Below, in pieces: positions 1-11,600 of a stretch of 64,000 nt of DNA. The notes beneath the pieces were generated by a model. That model searched no databases. It was not told the DNA's origin and saw only the letters and a list, made by a program, of their open reading frames with translations. Within the stretch, counting starts at the first letter, position 1. Every line of letters starts with the position of its first letter. This DNA comes from Gerris lacustris (taxonomy: Eukaryota; Arthropoda; Insecta; Hemiptera; Gerridae). The stretch lies in NCBI GenBank assembly GCA_951217055.1, contig OX578283.1, positions 32,263,760-32,327,759 on the forward strand. The letters run 5' to 3'. The position numbers were made by a program, and so were the translations under genes.

Positions 1-579
1 TGTCTTATTTCAATCAAGTGAAAACTAAGCTACTTATTTATTTTAAACATTTCTTATCCGATTCAACAACTATTGGGAATGATATTTCATAATCTCTCGA
101 ATTAAATGTTTTCCAAATTTATGTAACTTATTTACATATTCATTACATGGAGTAATGTTTACTCAATGTAAATACATACTTACAATACAAATCTGTGCTG
201 GGTTCATTCTCAAGGGATTACTGATCATGATATGAATAATTACCTACCCTTATCATTTGCAGCTCCCTTGGGAAGAACAATGCTTTATTATTCGTCCCTA
301 TGTCAGACTTATATATAACCTTACTCAATCTTAGACTGGGTGTAGATGTATTCGATAACGTATTCAGTTAAACTAAATTTCAATCAGGATTTTGTTGAAA
401 TCGCTCCAACCTATTATTCCCCAAATTGAATTTTTAATCAGTTTATACCCTTCAAACTGATCTCATCACATCACAATAATGAACATTGAGTACCCTATCC
501 TGTATCATTTCACATATATGTTATAGTTATTATATACTTTGGGTTATATTCAAAATTAGTAATTTTTAAAAATATCAGT

Positions 580-603
580 AAAAAAAAAAAAAAAAAAAAA
601 AAA
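580..603. repeat. poly(A) tract
   Basis: An uninterrupted run of about 24 A. It is followed by AATA/AATAAT-type simple sequence. No retroelement body or target duplication could be seen beside it. Confidence 0.9.
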
Positions 604-1446
604 TACAATAAATAAATAAATAATAATAATAAACCTACTTTTATATAAGCGCTATGAATATTAATTAGTTTTTCTTTATTTTGCTTTAACGTAGGTAACA
701 AAACCATTGTGATTATTCTGGTGAACGATTTTTTTTTTTAAAAATCTGTTTTAACGCAGTTGGTAATTAATTAAAATTACATTATTCTAAATATATCATT
801 ATACTAATTATATCATATAATATTTCTCTATTTTAAACTATATTTTTAATTAGTACAATAATGTTTTATATATTTTTTAATTAATTTATGTAATTTATTC
901 TTTTTTTTAGGTAAGGGCAAACAACTATTTACATCATAGACCTTTCATTTTGAGTGAGTAACTTAAATATAAGATTTTCTATTGAAATAAACATTTTGTT
1001 ATCAGCTTATCTGATAAAAATTTTGAGTTACCAAAATTTGTGTTTATTGAATATTTAGATAACAAAAAAGTTTTATTTAATAAGCCAATAGGATTATTTA
1101 TCTGGTTACAATTTATCGTATTCTTGTTACCCATTGAAATTTTAATTAATTAGCAAATAAAGTTATTGATTTTATTGGTAAATGTTATAAAGACTTATAA
1201 CTTACGGAAGTTTTTAATTAAACTAAACCTATGTTTTAACGCCACGGTTTTTAGGAAATTAAAGACTTCTAACCTTCTATTAGAGTCCGCAATCAATTTA
1301 GTCTAGCTTATAAACATTTCATGATGATATTGTTAATGAACGATGTTTTTCACTCTACAACTAGAGAGCTTAGTATTTTAATTCGATAGAGTAAGGACAT
1401 AATAGAGATTACTAAGATTAAAGTGGCAAGGTCTAAACTATCTTGT

Positions 1447-1475
1447 GACATGCAACATTGAATTAGTTGCATGTC
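1447..1475. repeat. short perfect hairpin
   Basis: The 10-nt arm GACATGCAAC is followed by a 9-nt loop and its exact complement GTTGCATGTC. The pairing does not continue outside the arms. It is therefore shorter than a usual microRNA precursor and may simply be a small palindrome. Confidence 0.6.
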
Positions 1476-1921
1476 TTGCCCATACAGTACAGCTGTTAAT
1501 TCAACAACTGTTAAATCTGCTTCGAAATGTTTTGGTTAATTCCTAAATGTTAAATAATATGATATACTATTTATTATTATTTTCTCTATATGTTTATGAG
1601 AGATGAATGTGATCTCGTATTTAGATCCTGTATTTTAAAGCGAATTGTTTAAGTTATAGGTATTAAAAAATAGATACATAGGTTCCTTTTAATAAAATAA
1701 GTTAAATAAATAAGCATTGGGACAAATAAAGCTTTAGATCGAATATAAATGGCTATAGCAAACATAAATATTCCATTTGAGGCATGGGTACTTCTCATAT
1801 TTTATAATTAAAATTGTTCTTTTTTGCATGGCTTTTCTTTCTCTTCATTTACGAATTTCAAAACCTAATGAAAATGTATTTAATTTCAACACGTTTTTTT
1901 TTTTAATTTAAAATTATTTTT

Positions 1922-1923
<2 letters not shown>

Positions 1924-1958
<35 letters not shown>
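1924..1958. repeat. poly(T) tract
   Basis: About 35 consecutive T, within a wider T-rich stretch (roughly 1890-1960). A second T run lies near 2071-2088. Confidence 0.9.
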
Positions 1959-1962
<4 letters not shown>

Positions 1963-2339
1963 TGGCATAAAAAGAAATTAGCACAAAAATGGTGGGTGGA
2001 CATTCCATGGAAAATTTATATTTATGGTTTATTCTGACTAATGTTCTTTTTTTCTATTTATCTTTGTTAGCTTTTTTTTTTTTTTTTTCATATTCTGCGG
2101 AGCGATGTAATATATTGTAATCAAGCTTGCATGTTGGATATGAGAGCGACTCGTACGAGTACATATTAAGTAATATATACTAACCATGTACATATATACT
2201 TAAGTTATCATGTCAGTTCCTTATTATTACAAATTTACCCTTTTTTTCAAAAAGGTTCGAAAACATATATTTATTAAATAAATATTATTTCTATGAAAAA
2301 TGAAATATGTGCTAAAGCGAGAGATTTATTTATGGTATA

Positions 2340-2486
2340 CTTCTTTAGATTGTTACTCCCCTATGATATTTTAGAATGTAAATGATTGACTAAATAACAA
2401 GAAAAAGAGATGTTTAGTCCAATGTACTTAGGAACAATGGAATATCACAATTCTGTTTTTATAAGGGGAGTAACAGTCTAAAGAAG
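2340..2486. mobile_element. small inverted-repeat element (MITE-like), copy 1
   Basis: The left end reads CTTCTTTAGATTGTTACTCC and continues CCT. The right end at 2464-2486 is its complement over 23 nt with one mismatch. The interior of about 100 bp is AT-rich and non-coding. A second, shorter palindrome with the same ends starts 14 bp downstream. The ends match no transposon family I can name, and no clear target duplication is visible. Confidence 0.65.
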
Positions 2487-2500
2487 AACATTCCGTGCAC

Positions 2501-2560
2501 CTTCTTTAGATTGTTACACCCCTCTGTTTTATTTATAAGGGGAGTAACAATCTAAAGAAG
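2501..2560. mobile_element. small inverted-repeat element (MITE-like), copy 2
   Basis: A 60-bp hairpin. Its 23-nt arms (2501-2523 and 2538-2560) carry the same sequence as the ends of the neighbouring 147-bp element, with one mismatch between arms (A in the left arm against the expected T). Only 14 nt lie between the arms. It looks like an internally deleted relative sitting in tandem with the longer copy. Confidence 0.65.
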
Positions 2561-4785
2561 TGCCTTATTTATTAGTTAAAAAATTAATAAATAATTCAGT
2601 CACTAGACATAGTTGTTACTTTAATTTTTATTCCAATTAATTTAATCTTATTTTTTTAAATTAATCAAGTCATTAAATTAATCTAAACTGCATATATACA
2701 TTGTCAATATAACGATATTTATATTCAAGCTCTGCTTTTGTCAATAATTAGTATTTATATATTGTAATAATTTTAAGGCATAATGTAACCTAATAATTAT
2801 ATAATATATAATTTCTTTACTTGAAATTATTTATAAATATATATATTCATCCTAATTAATATATATTATATATGCACCTAATAAATATATATGTATGCAT
2901 TTATAATATAAATAATATAATAAGAATTAAGTTAGTTATTCACTTTTCTTGCAGTAAAATTTTGTGGAAAACTATTCAGATTAATATATTTAAAACCTTT
3001 AATTAAAACTTAATATTAAGGGATTATAAACTTTTAAAAGGAAACTGGGAATATATTTTCCTCTATCTTTTAGTTTAATCACTAACTTTTAGTATTCGAG
3101 GAATACTGTTTTTAGTATTATAAATAAATCAGAGTTAATCCATCCGAATATAAGTGAATAAGTTATTAAACAAATAAATAAATTTCACGCTATTATTTTT
3201 GTTCATTTATATGGTAAAACGAAGAAATCCAATTAGATTATTCAGTTATTAATAAGATTTAATAAATTTACATGACAACTTAAGATCTTTTTATTTGATT
3301 AGATGAGAAATTTTATGGTCGATTATACGCTTTTTGTATTTTACTTTTTTGTTTAAAAATAACAAAACTTTTTTTTTCTATGCAAAGATTTATTTACATA
3401 GAAAAAAAAAAAATGCTTTTATTTATTTCTTACCACAATATGAAATTAAAATATATAATATGATGAAGCTTTTATGAATAATCAATGTTTCATGTTTTTA
3501 ATTTTAATTATGGTAGTAAAAAATTATAATCTTTTTAAAAATTACAAGAAGTAAAAAATTTACAATCCTGTGCACGTAAAAGTTGGAAATAATGCAATTA
3601 ATCTTTTAAATTACTCGCACGAATATAAACTAAGAGAGAAAATTTTTATTAAGATAAGAAAGAAATGTACGAAAGGCCAAATAATTCTGGGGTTATGAAA
3701 ACTGTCGTTTTATAATGAGTTTTTTTTCTTTTATGTATAAGTTAATATACTAGTTAGAGAGTATGTTTGAACTACATTATTATCTTTTTTTCCCTTGGGC
3801 TTAAGGTACGATAGTTGCTGTTTTTTCCAGAAAAAAAAAACACTTCAGGCTTAGTAAATATACTGATGAAACGGACCATTAACTGGCAAATGACCCTTTT
3901 TATTGAGGGTTTATGGCTGTTTTAAGCTTTAGAACCTACTTTTAGAATTTTACTCTAGGAACCGTGAGCAAATTGATGACAAGAGATGAGGGTCGAGAGG
4001 GCCTGAGGAAATGACCGAATCCATATCATGGAACTATGACTGTAATAGATGATATAATATGTTAGAAAATACTTTTTATGTAGGCTTATTATTGTTATTA
4101 ATAGATTCTTAAAAGAAAAATAATAATTTCTAAATTCTGGCTACTAAATAGACTTGAGGATGTGTTTATTAGGACGAAAACAGAAGTGGAAGTTAATATT
4201 AACTTAGCATGCTACTTCTCAAAGAGTTTCAAAATATATATTTTGAAGAAGTGGTCAGTTTGTGCCTGCTTTTGCCGTTTGCTAACTTCTACATTATCGG
4301 CCGAAACGTCTTTTCCTCTGTCCTATAATACTACATGCATCTTAGAGTGTAACAAAAATCTTAAATTAAATGTCAGATAGGATAGCATTGGTCGCTTATT
4401 CATACGTCTGATTTTATTTTATTTTTGAGGAATCCTTAGAAAGATTATGTTTATCAGTGTATCACAATCAGTCTTGGTATATTATCTGCATTCTCTATTG
4501 GTTATTGTCAGTGTCTTGCTAATGCTGCATGCGTTAACTTCCTTATTCCTATTTTACTTTTAAATTGTAGCACCAATGATGATCACTTCTATATGGTTGA
4601 ATGCTGGTTTTGCATTAGAAACGATGTTTTATATTTCTAATCAAATGACTCTTTCACTCTTGTATACAAGGATTAAAATGAGAGTTGTTGCTTAAATGAA
4701 AAATAATTTAAGTATTCCTTTTATCTTAATTTATTTGCTTGGATTTTAACTTTTACTCAAATAATGCATAACTTGTATGATATGA
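2561..4785. other. AT-rich intergenic DNA, no gene seen
   Basis: No exon or RNA gene could be supported. A short hairpin lies at 3369-3410, with arms of nine T plus CTATG and the complement CATAG plus A run. A 72-codon frame at 4162-4380 has no recognisable motif and ordinary AT-rich composition, so I do not call it. Confidence 0.6.
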
Positions 4786-4789
4786 GTGG

Positions 4790-5520
4790 TTGTTGCTGGA
4801 GGGAAAGATGTTTTAAAGAATGTCGAAGGTTCTCTATTTCTGATCTGAACGGGCTCTAGCAGATGATGCTGGGTAAGGAGAGAACGTGGAAGGATGCTCC
4901 TTCTAAAGACAAGAAGGCGAAAATGTTGGTCAAGACCGGGATGAGTTGTCCTAGGGCTCGCCTGTGAAAGCACGGGGACGCAGCAAAGGATTGTAAGGCG
5001 AGAACCTCGACGACCAACCTGAGAAACCGGTTCCCTTTATAATTACACTGGACGGACCATTGAACCCCTGTCATAACACTCTCCAAGCGGTCCACAAGGG
5101 GATTCCAACATATCAGCGTCAATCTGACATCTTCAACGAGGACATTTGATACCCTCTTTCTGACTTCGGGGGAAAAACAGTGCAACGAAGCACGGGGGTA
5201 GTCGTATCCGAGTCTTAACCCTCGTTAACGTGGAAGAGAAAAGCCTCTCCGACAAATAGGCCGATACAGGTCAACGAACCTGTACGGACTTTAAGGAATA
5301 AATTAAAAAGACAGTGTGATGGATTGAGACGTCCTCGACCTCGACAAAAAGCAAGGACACAAAGTAGCATATTGTTACTTAAGACAAAGAAACGAGACGT
5401 CATAATCCTTGCGAGTGAAGAGACAAGCGTGATACACCCCCACCTCTCCCGCCACCCAGAAACATTACCACAGAATCAAGGTCGTTTTACCAATACAGCT
5501 AAAACAAACTGTTTCTAGAC
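4790..5520. other. GC-elevated stretch of unknown nature
   Basis: This block is visibly richer in G and C than its flanks and has high sequence complexity. It is open on the minus strand over 4856-5185 (109 codons) and 5215-5403, and on the plus strand over 5324-5518. None of the three peptides shows a domain, motif or repeat that I recognise, and the frames do not join through clear splice sites. It could be a decayed transposon, a non-coding transcript or a pseudogene fragment. I cannot choose between these. Confidence 0.35.
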
Positions 5521-6900
5521 AAGAGATAACACTTCCACTAGTGCAAACATTGTTCCTAACTATTTAAACTACTCAACAGTAACCTAACAACTGATAACAA
5601 CGCAACTCAGTAAATATTTTAACATGATAATTAAAGTGCAAGCATTTTTTTATTACACACTTCAACCTACTTTTACTTTTTATTAACATTTACCAAGTGT
5701 TGAATTCACTTAGTCAACTATACAACTTTGTTTTCTACAAGTTAAAAAAATAGACAAGAATAATTATTTTTGTATAAATACTTTTTTATACTGGCATAAT
5801 TGTTTTTAAAGTGTAATTCCTGTTTGTAACATCAACTATAATTATTTTTGTAAGAAATATAGTAGAAGTAAGTTATTGTAAAAGAATAAAGTGCATATAT
5901 TTATTAATATTATGATATAAACATGTATAGAAACTGTATGAGTCTAAGAAAAACTTTTTTATTTTAATAATAATAAAATACATCCTTACAACATACATAT
6001 ATATATACATCTAAACTCTTTTAATGAAAAACATGCTTTTTATTCCTTTAATTTATTTCAATAACGACAAAAGAAATAATAGAACAAATGATTCTACACA
6101 TTTATAACTTAACTATTGTGAAGATATGAAGTTGTACATGATATAATTAACTAATCAATAAGAGCACGCAGGATTAAGTTTGGACCAGGTTAATCTCATG
6201 TCTGTAATCGGTTTTGTTCAACACGTTAAGTTGCATGCAACGCAACAACCAAGAGGGTCGCAAAGCTAAAACCTGATTAACGTTTTACTATTTTATCATT
6301 CTTCAGTTTCTAAACCACGAGTATATGTATACTAAGCAATGTTTTTCCTAGTTATACACAAAGGTCGTACGTTGAAGGAATTAGGCATTGGTGAATGTTT
6401 GGATTCAGGTTTAATTTTCATTTACAGTAAATTGGAAAAACACTTTTTAATTTTCTTCTTAATATGTGAACCATTTTTTCATAAAAATATTTGGGGGTCT
6501 TATTAGGATCTTATTGAAAATTACTATTTTAATTTGTTGTGTTATTACTAATTATTCTAAAGCTATTTTTTATTTTCTTTCCCAAATCCTACACGTTTAA
6601 ATTTCTGTCCTGGCAATTACTCAGCACAAATAGTTTAAACAGTTTGTTTATATTTAGTTTATATCTTTCGCATGGTTAATATTAAGATTTTTTTTAAAAT
6701 GAAATGTTATGCAGTGTCATATACAACTTTGTATCCTCTTGCTTCATTATGAGTTTTATCTTATGAATTAATACGGGTAGAGGTGTGAAATTTTTATTTT
6801 TGGTTCAGTTTGTTGTAATGAACTTTAACTTAAAATTAATTTTATCTACGATTGATACGAAATATAAACATTATATCTCTGTTTAGATGCGTAGAAAGTG
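5521..6900. other. AT-rich intergenic DNA, no gene seen
   Basis: No coding or RNA feature could be supported. The only notable word is the 12-bp palindrome GTTGCATGCAAC at 6230-6241. Confidence 0.6.
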
Positions 6901-6923
6901 ATTATTTACGTACTTGTATTCAT

Positions 6924-6935
6924 TGCGCATGCGCG
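6924..6935 (+). promoter_or_regulatory. NRF1 / erect wing-type promoter motif
   Basis: TGCGCATGCGCG matches the palindromic consensus YGCGCATGCGCR bound by NRF1 in vertebrates and by the erect wing orthologue in insects, which is typical of housekeeping promoters. It stands in a short CpG-containing patch within very AT-rich DNA and lies about 145 bp upstream of the ATG of the candidate gene at 7081. No TATA box is apparent between them. That it acts as a promoter is inferred from motif and position. Confidence 0.5.
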
Positions 6936-6948
6936 TCTCATAGTTCCT

Positions 6949-6978
6949 CTTCTTTACCACGCTAGCGCGGTAAAGAAG
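6949..6978. promoter_or_regulatory. 30-bp inverted repeat in the putative promoter
   Basis: CTTCTTTACC and its exact complement GGTAAAGAAG flank a 10-bp GC-rich centre (ACGCTAGCGC) that is itself nearly palindromic. It lies just downstream of the NRF1-type motif and about 100 bp before the candidate ATG. It could be a paired protein-binding site or a 5' UTR hairpin. No known factor is assigned. Confidence 0.45.
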
Positions 6979-7080
6979 CTTTACGCACGATTAGCGAGTT
7001 TGTTTACATTTAACAAAACTAATTTGCTGTTCTTTTATTAAAGGAACTGTTTATATCGAGTATTTAGTGAAAAACAATGA

Positions 7081-7649
7081 ATGAATCAAGTTGACTTTGA
7101 CGAAAATGTGGAGAATAATACTCCTCCAGAAATAATTTATTATTTCAAGAATTTATGCCATCTTTATCAAGAGAGAGATACGAACTTACATACAGCAAGT
7201 TTATTTTTTTCTGTATTTATTATTTAAATCTAACAATCGTAGATAAAGTACGGTACGCAACTCGTGCGAAAACGGCATTTTGCATTGCTCGTGTGGTTTT
7301 ACTACCCTCGCTGTCGCTCAGGTGCAAACTCCACACTCGCATGCAAAATTATACTTTCCGTACTCGACGCGTAATGTGTACTATTACATATCTAAGTATC
7401 TTTAATAAAATAATTGGGGGGGGGGGGGGGTCCAAAATGCCTTAAGATGGTTATACAGTAAAGGGTAGGGCACTTCCGTGCCCTCGGATAGTCTGTGATT
7501 AGAATCTTAAAAAAAAATTTCATGAGCAATCTTTGTGTGGAGTTGACCAATCACAAGATAATGAAGAAGGAAGAAAACAAAATCTAAACAAAAAAAATCT
7601 AGATGAAATGATTTCAAGGTCTAAAGAACAAGACGAAAGATTGCGATAA
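7081..7649 (+). CDS. candidate two-exon gene for an 86-residue protein of unknown function
   Basis: Exon 1 (7081-7194) opens with an ATG and encodes 38 residues rich in acidic and polar side chains, including PPEIIYYFKNLCHLYQE. It ends in ACA before GCAAGT, a good GC-type splice donor. Exon 2 would begin at 7503 after ATTAG, is in phase 0, and encodes 48 mostly charged residues (start NLKKKFHEQSL, end ISRSKEQDERLR) before TAA. Both pieces have the hydrophilic, heptad-like character of a small helical or coiled-coil protein and differ from the random frames around them. Without splicing the first frame stops at 48 codons. Support comes from the upstream NRF1-type motif and an AATAAA at 7939-7944. 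I do not recognise the family. The weak points are the rare GC donor and possible missing exons. It could also be a gene fragment. Confidence 0.42.
7230..7385. mobile_element. CG-rich imperfect inverted repeat inside the putative intron
   Basis: This block of the 7195-7502 intron is far richer in CpG than its surroundings. Its two halves are roughly complementary: a part near 7280-7305 (ATTTTGCATTGCTCGTGTGG) resembles the complement of the part near 7329-7353. It looks like a small foldback transposon that landed in the intron. The edges are uncertain. Confidence 0.35.
7416..7430. repeat. poly(G) tract
   Basis: Fifteen consecutive G inside the putative intron. Three other pure G or C runs of 12-16 occur in the window (13651-13666, 25732-25743, 51400-51414). 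Confidence 0.9.
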
Positions 7650-7938
7650 TGTTTTTGTTTTTTCTCCACTGCAGTCTAGTCTTAAGTCTGGCAGCTTTGT
7701 GTCAGTCTGCTGGACGTGCGAGCAAAGGCCGTTTCCTTTTGGTCATCAGCCCGTAACCACGGAACTACGAATTAATACACGTCGACAGAGGGGGCCCTAC
7801 TCTGGAAAATTACCCTCTAATTAATAAGGCGTGAAAGTCAAAACATTTCCTGAAGAAGGATTTTTTCCTCTTTCTTTTTGTTTCTTATTTTTTCTTATAT
7901 TATTATTTTTTAAAAAAAATAGGTTTCGAGACAGACTG

Positions 7939-7944
7939 AATAAA
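7939..7944 (+). terminator. possible poly(A) signal
   Basis: An AATAAA hexamer about 290 bp after the stop codon of the candidate gene. In DNA this AT-rich the hexamer is common by chance, so the assignment rests only on position. Confidence 0.25.
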
Positions 7945-8360
7945 AAAGAATCAAAGTAAACATTGGCCTTTTTTTTACAACGAAAAAAATTAAGTCATAA
8001 AAAACGGATAATCTGCTTGCTCGAATGGAAACAGTATCAATTATTATTAATAATACGTTATTTTGAATTGGGTGGAATTTGCAATTAAAAGTAAATTGGA
8101 AACTATGTTTTTGAACTTATGGTTGTTGTTTTAGTTTTTTTTATGTTTAATTTATTACCCTTACACAATGGAAGGAGCAAATGGTTTTTCCAAATTCTTA
8201 TCTATTTTGCTTATTTTTATTGCACGTATTTCCTTATTCTGTTTTAATAGTTTTATTTGAAACTCTTTTGGAAACTGCTTAACTCGTGATCACTTCACTA
8301 ACGTAGTTAGTTTGTGAGTTGAAACGTAGAATTACCACAGACTAAATCTGAGGAATAAGT

Positions 8361-8424
8361 ATAATTCAGTAGTTAGAGCATTAACCAAGAATTCTAAAAG
8401 ATCTGTGGATCATATCCTAGGTAG
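8361..8424 (+). repeat. tRNA-like SINE head or tRNA pseudogene
   Basis: CAGTAGTTAGAGCATTAACC resembles a tRNA D-arm with the polymerase III A box. About 30 bp further on, TGTGGATCATATCC resembles a T-arm B box. The spacing fits a tRNA body, but the anticodon arm does not fold cleanly. A tRNA-derived SINE fragment is more likely than a working tRNA. Confidence 0.4.
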
Positions 8425-8532
8425 AGTACATTTTTATACCCACTACTCTTCTTTTACCAAAATTAATGAATGATCATGTTGACTATAACTATAACTTTCG
8501 TTTATATATTTACGAGCCCTTAGGCGTAATTA

Positions 8533-8613
8533 CTGAAATTAAGTCCCGGTGCGGGAGTCTATTTTTCTCTGTATGTCTCCCGTAGTTAATGATAATTATA
8601 ATTTGATTTAAAG
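8533..8613 (+). repeat. dispersed repeat, partial copy of the 14551-14666 element
   Basis: Roughly 75 bp, from GTCCCGGTGCGGGAGT through TCTCCCGTAGT to ATAATTATAATTTGATTTAA, match the minus-strand sequence of the element at 14551-14666. The other inverted end is missing here. Confidence 0.6.
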
Positions 8614-11600
8614 TGAAATTAATTTAGGTAAGTTATTATATTATCTAACAAATCGTCGTCTTCGGAACACTACTCAATTATATGTATAAATGATATTTAT
8701 CTGCTTTCGATAGCTTATTTTAGGAAAAAAGTATTAACTTTTATTTTAAAAAAATAAGGATTCAATGATAGAATTTCTTTAATCCTTTTAGACGCTTCAA
8801 TTACTGATATTAACATTCTTATTTTGATGATCAGTTACCATTACTTTACGTTTGCAATGTCAAATTATCATCACTATGTGCTACACCATTGTACTTACTT
8901 TACAGTCTATCGACTGAAAATACCCATCATTAGATGGGGGCGTACGGTTGATAGACAAATATATGTCCAGGTTTAAAGTTAAATATTATAATTATTATGG
9001 AGTATATATTTAATGCTTATTGCTTATTACGTATTTCAGAGAGAAATTGTCTTAAGTAGTAGAATAACTTAAATATTTGTCCTGCTTGTCTCTTTGATTG
9101 CACTGTTTTATTGGTAATTCTTTATGAAAACCCGAATCCGATGATTAAATGCAATTGTTCAGAGGTGGCGTTTTTACGCTATAGCTAAGTTTATAAACTT
9201 TCCCTGGTAAAGTTAGTAGGTCAATTATTTTTTACTTCGAGCTTGATTATTTTTAAGGCTGGCTTGACTTTTTATCTTTAAAGCACAGGCGATGGCAACT
9301 TAAGAACGATTATTAATCACAGATCCTTCTCTCTCCCACTGCCTTTGAGTGTAGAAAAAAAAGTAAGGGAAGACTAATTTTAAGTTTAAAGTAAAAGTGC
9401 AAAGAGGAGAGGGAGGGAAAAATCGCTGAGAGCTTCTGGTTAATAAATGAACAAGGGAGAGAAAAGCATCATCCCTCTCGACGAGGACCTTGATGAAAAA
9501 AGTTGAGCTTTTGGAAGCGACGTTAAAATCAAGAGGGAGGAGCTTTGGGTGTTTCCAGAGGGTGCGGTTTTTCCGTTAAAGGTCAGGTCAGGCTGAGAAG
9601 GAAGGAAATGTCGGCTTTACTTTAAATCAGCTTAAACAATCCTTGGAAAATAGGGCTAATATTCATAATAATCTACTCCTTTTCAACAAGGCCTTTCCTG
9701 TCTACAGCTCTTATTTAGATCAACAATGTCAGCACGAAATCAAAAGAATAAACAATTGAGTCAAGTTAAAACATACACTTTCCTAGAAAATCACGAAAAT
9801 ATTTCAAGAACAAAGAGAGGTAAAATAATTGATTCTTGTTGAAAACTTTGGTTTTTATTTACAAAAATGTAATATTTTAATTTCAAAGAAAATAAAATTA
9901 AAAGTATTTAACAAACCGATGTCTACCACTTAAGTTGGTCATCATAAGTTCTCTCATAACCGCGTCTGTATTATAAGAGAAAGAAAATACTTATTTTTGT
10001 GTATAAATCATTATTTTGGCATCTGTGATTCAAAATAGATGAACATATTTAAATGACGTTTGACTTGTGAACTGAACCGAATGTTTGGTAGATGCATGAT
10101 TAGTTTTCTTTCCTACGCATCAACATACGTATGTACTTCAAGCCCATTTTATTCGGTTCACAGCTTGGTGTGATTTCACAATAGTATTTTGTATAAATCT
10201 TTCTGTACATTTAAAGTTATGTTTTTGTCTCGAAATATTACTAACTCTTTTACATCAGTTTGTACTCTATACTCTATAATAATGTTTGAACTTTCTAATT
10301 TTTAATTTCTACTTATAGAATAGAAATAATTATATTACTAATTAAACGTATCTACATTAAATATTGCATTATAGCAATTACAAAAATATAGAGATTTATA
10401 TTTGCGTTTATATTCATCTTGAATATATGGTGTCATCACGTACAGAAAAGCACAAAACAATTACGTTTTATGATTTCTTGCAGTTCATATATTAACTAAT
10501 TAATGCAAGATAATAATCATTGCATTATGCATTTATGATAATTAAACTGTTTAATTATTCCCAATGTACTGCATCGGAAATTTCATGAATGCTAAATCAC
10601 GGACTGAGATTCTTTGATGAGTTTGCACTTTCTACCTAATTTTAGATGATTTTTTCTCTCCCACAAAAGGAAACTACGTTAATTTCGAAAATGTTTAATA
10701 ATGTAAAATTCAATTTTGTCCTCGATTTGTGAAAGGTTTAATTAATGCGAATACTTTAGGCATTTATTAACCCAATTTCGATTTATTAAAATCAATTTTA
10801 ATTTATCTGGTGAATTTCAACGTTTAAAGTTTTATGAAGTCCCAAAATTGTTACCATCATTCATATGTTAATTTAGTCTCAATAACTAGATTCAAAATTT
10901 CGTAATTTTAATGCTGTAATAATTGATCATCAAACACTGCTTAGAGCAGTTCTCTCTTCCTATTAAGTCAAAAACTTTGTAGCTTAAAACCAACCAAATT
11001 AATAATTATTTTTGTTCTCTCCTATTTATGTTTTTTAAAGAGACATGATTGGTTACAAATCTTACAAAAATACTGCTTTTACCAAAGATTGCGTTCTGAT
11101 TGTATATTTATTATTCTGATTGTATATTTATAAATCTGTAGATACTCTTGGAAAAGTTTTAACAATGGCCTAATCTAATGCTTAAAAGAGTGTCATGTGT
11201 TCCTTACTAAACCTTGAAATTTCCTTGGAACAATGCTAAAAATAAAGACTTATACAGAAATATTGTTCAGTGCTCTTACAGTCCTTGAACTTTGAAATTA
11301 ACATATTTATTTTTTGAACCCCCAAAAAGGGAAAAAAATGAGGGCTACTTTTCCGAACCATCTAATAAGTTTATACTTGTTTTGAATTACATTTTGATTT
11401 TGATGTATACTTCCCAGTATTTTCGAATTTATGTACATACATCTGTTGTTGTTATATGCGCATTTTATTTTTCTCTCCCTCTATTGCCAAGCTTTGGTGA
11501 TCGTGGAAGGATTGTTTTGCAATACCATGGTATTGTTCTCTAGTAAGCCAATCGAAAAAAAAAAATGTTTGCTTTTTTAAAATGACCTCGAATGCAACTC

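Larger units (their letters stand above)
1..2339. other. AT-rich intergenic DNA, no gene seen
   Basis: I find no convincing coding exon or RNA gene here. The stretch is strongly AT-rich, with an A run, a T run and one short perfect hairpin, listed separately. A 12-bp palindrome, ACTCGTACGAGT, lies near 2149-2160. Nothing else stands out. Confidence 0.7.

Noticed and set aside
4162..4380. 72-codon plus-strand frame
   Set aside because: No motif, no splice or promoter context and composition like the surrounding random frames.
8361..8424. Functional tRNA gene
   Set aside because: A and B box-like words are present but the acceptor and anticodon stems do not pair, so it is better read as a SINE or pseudogene.
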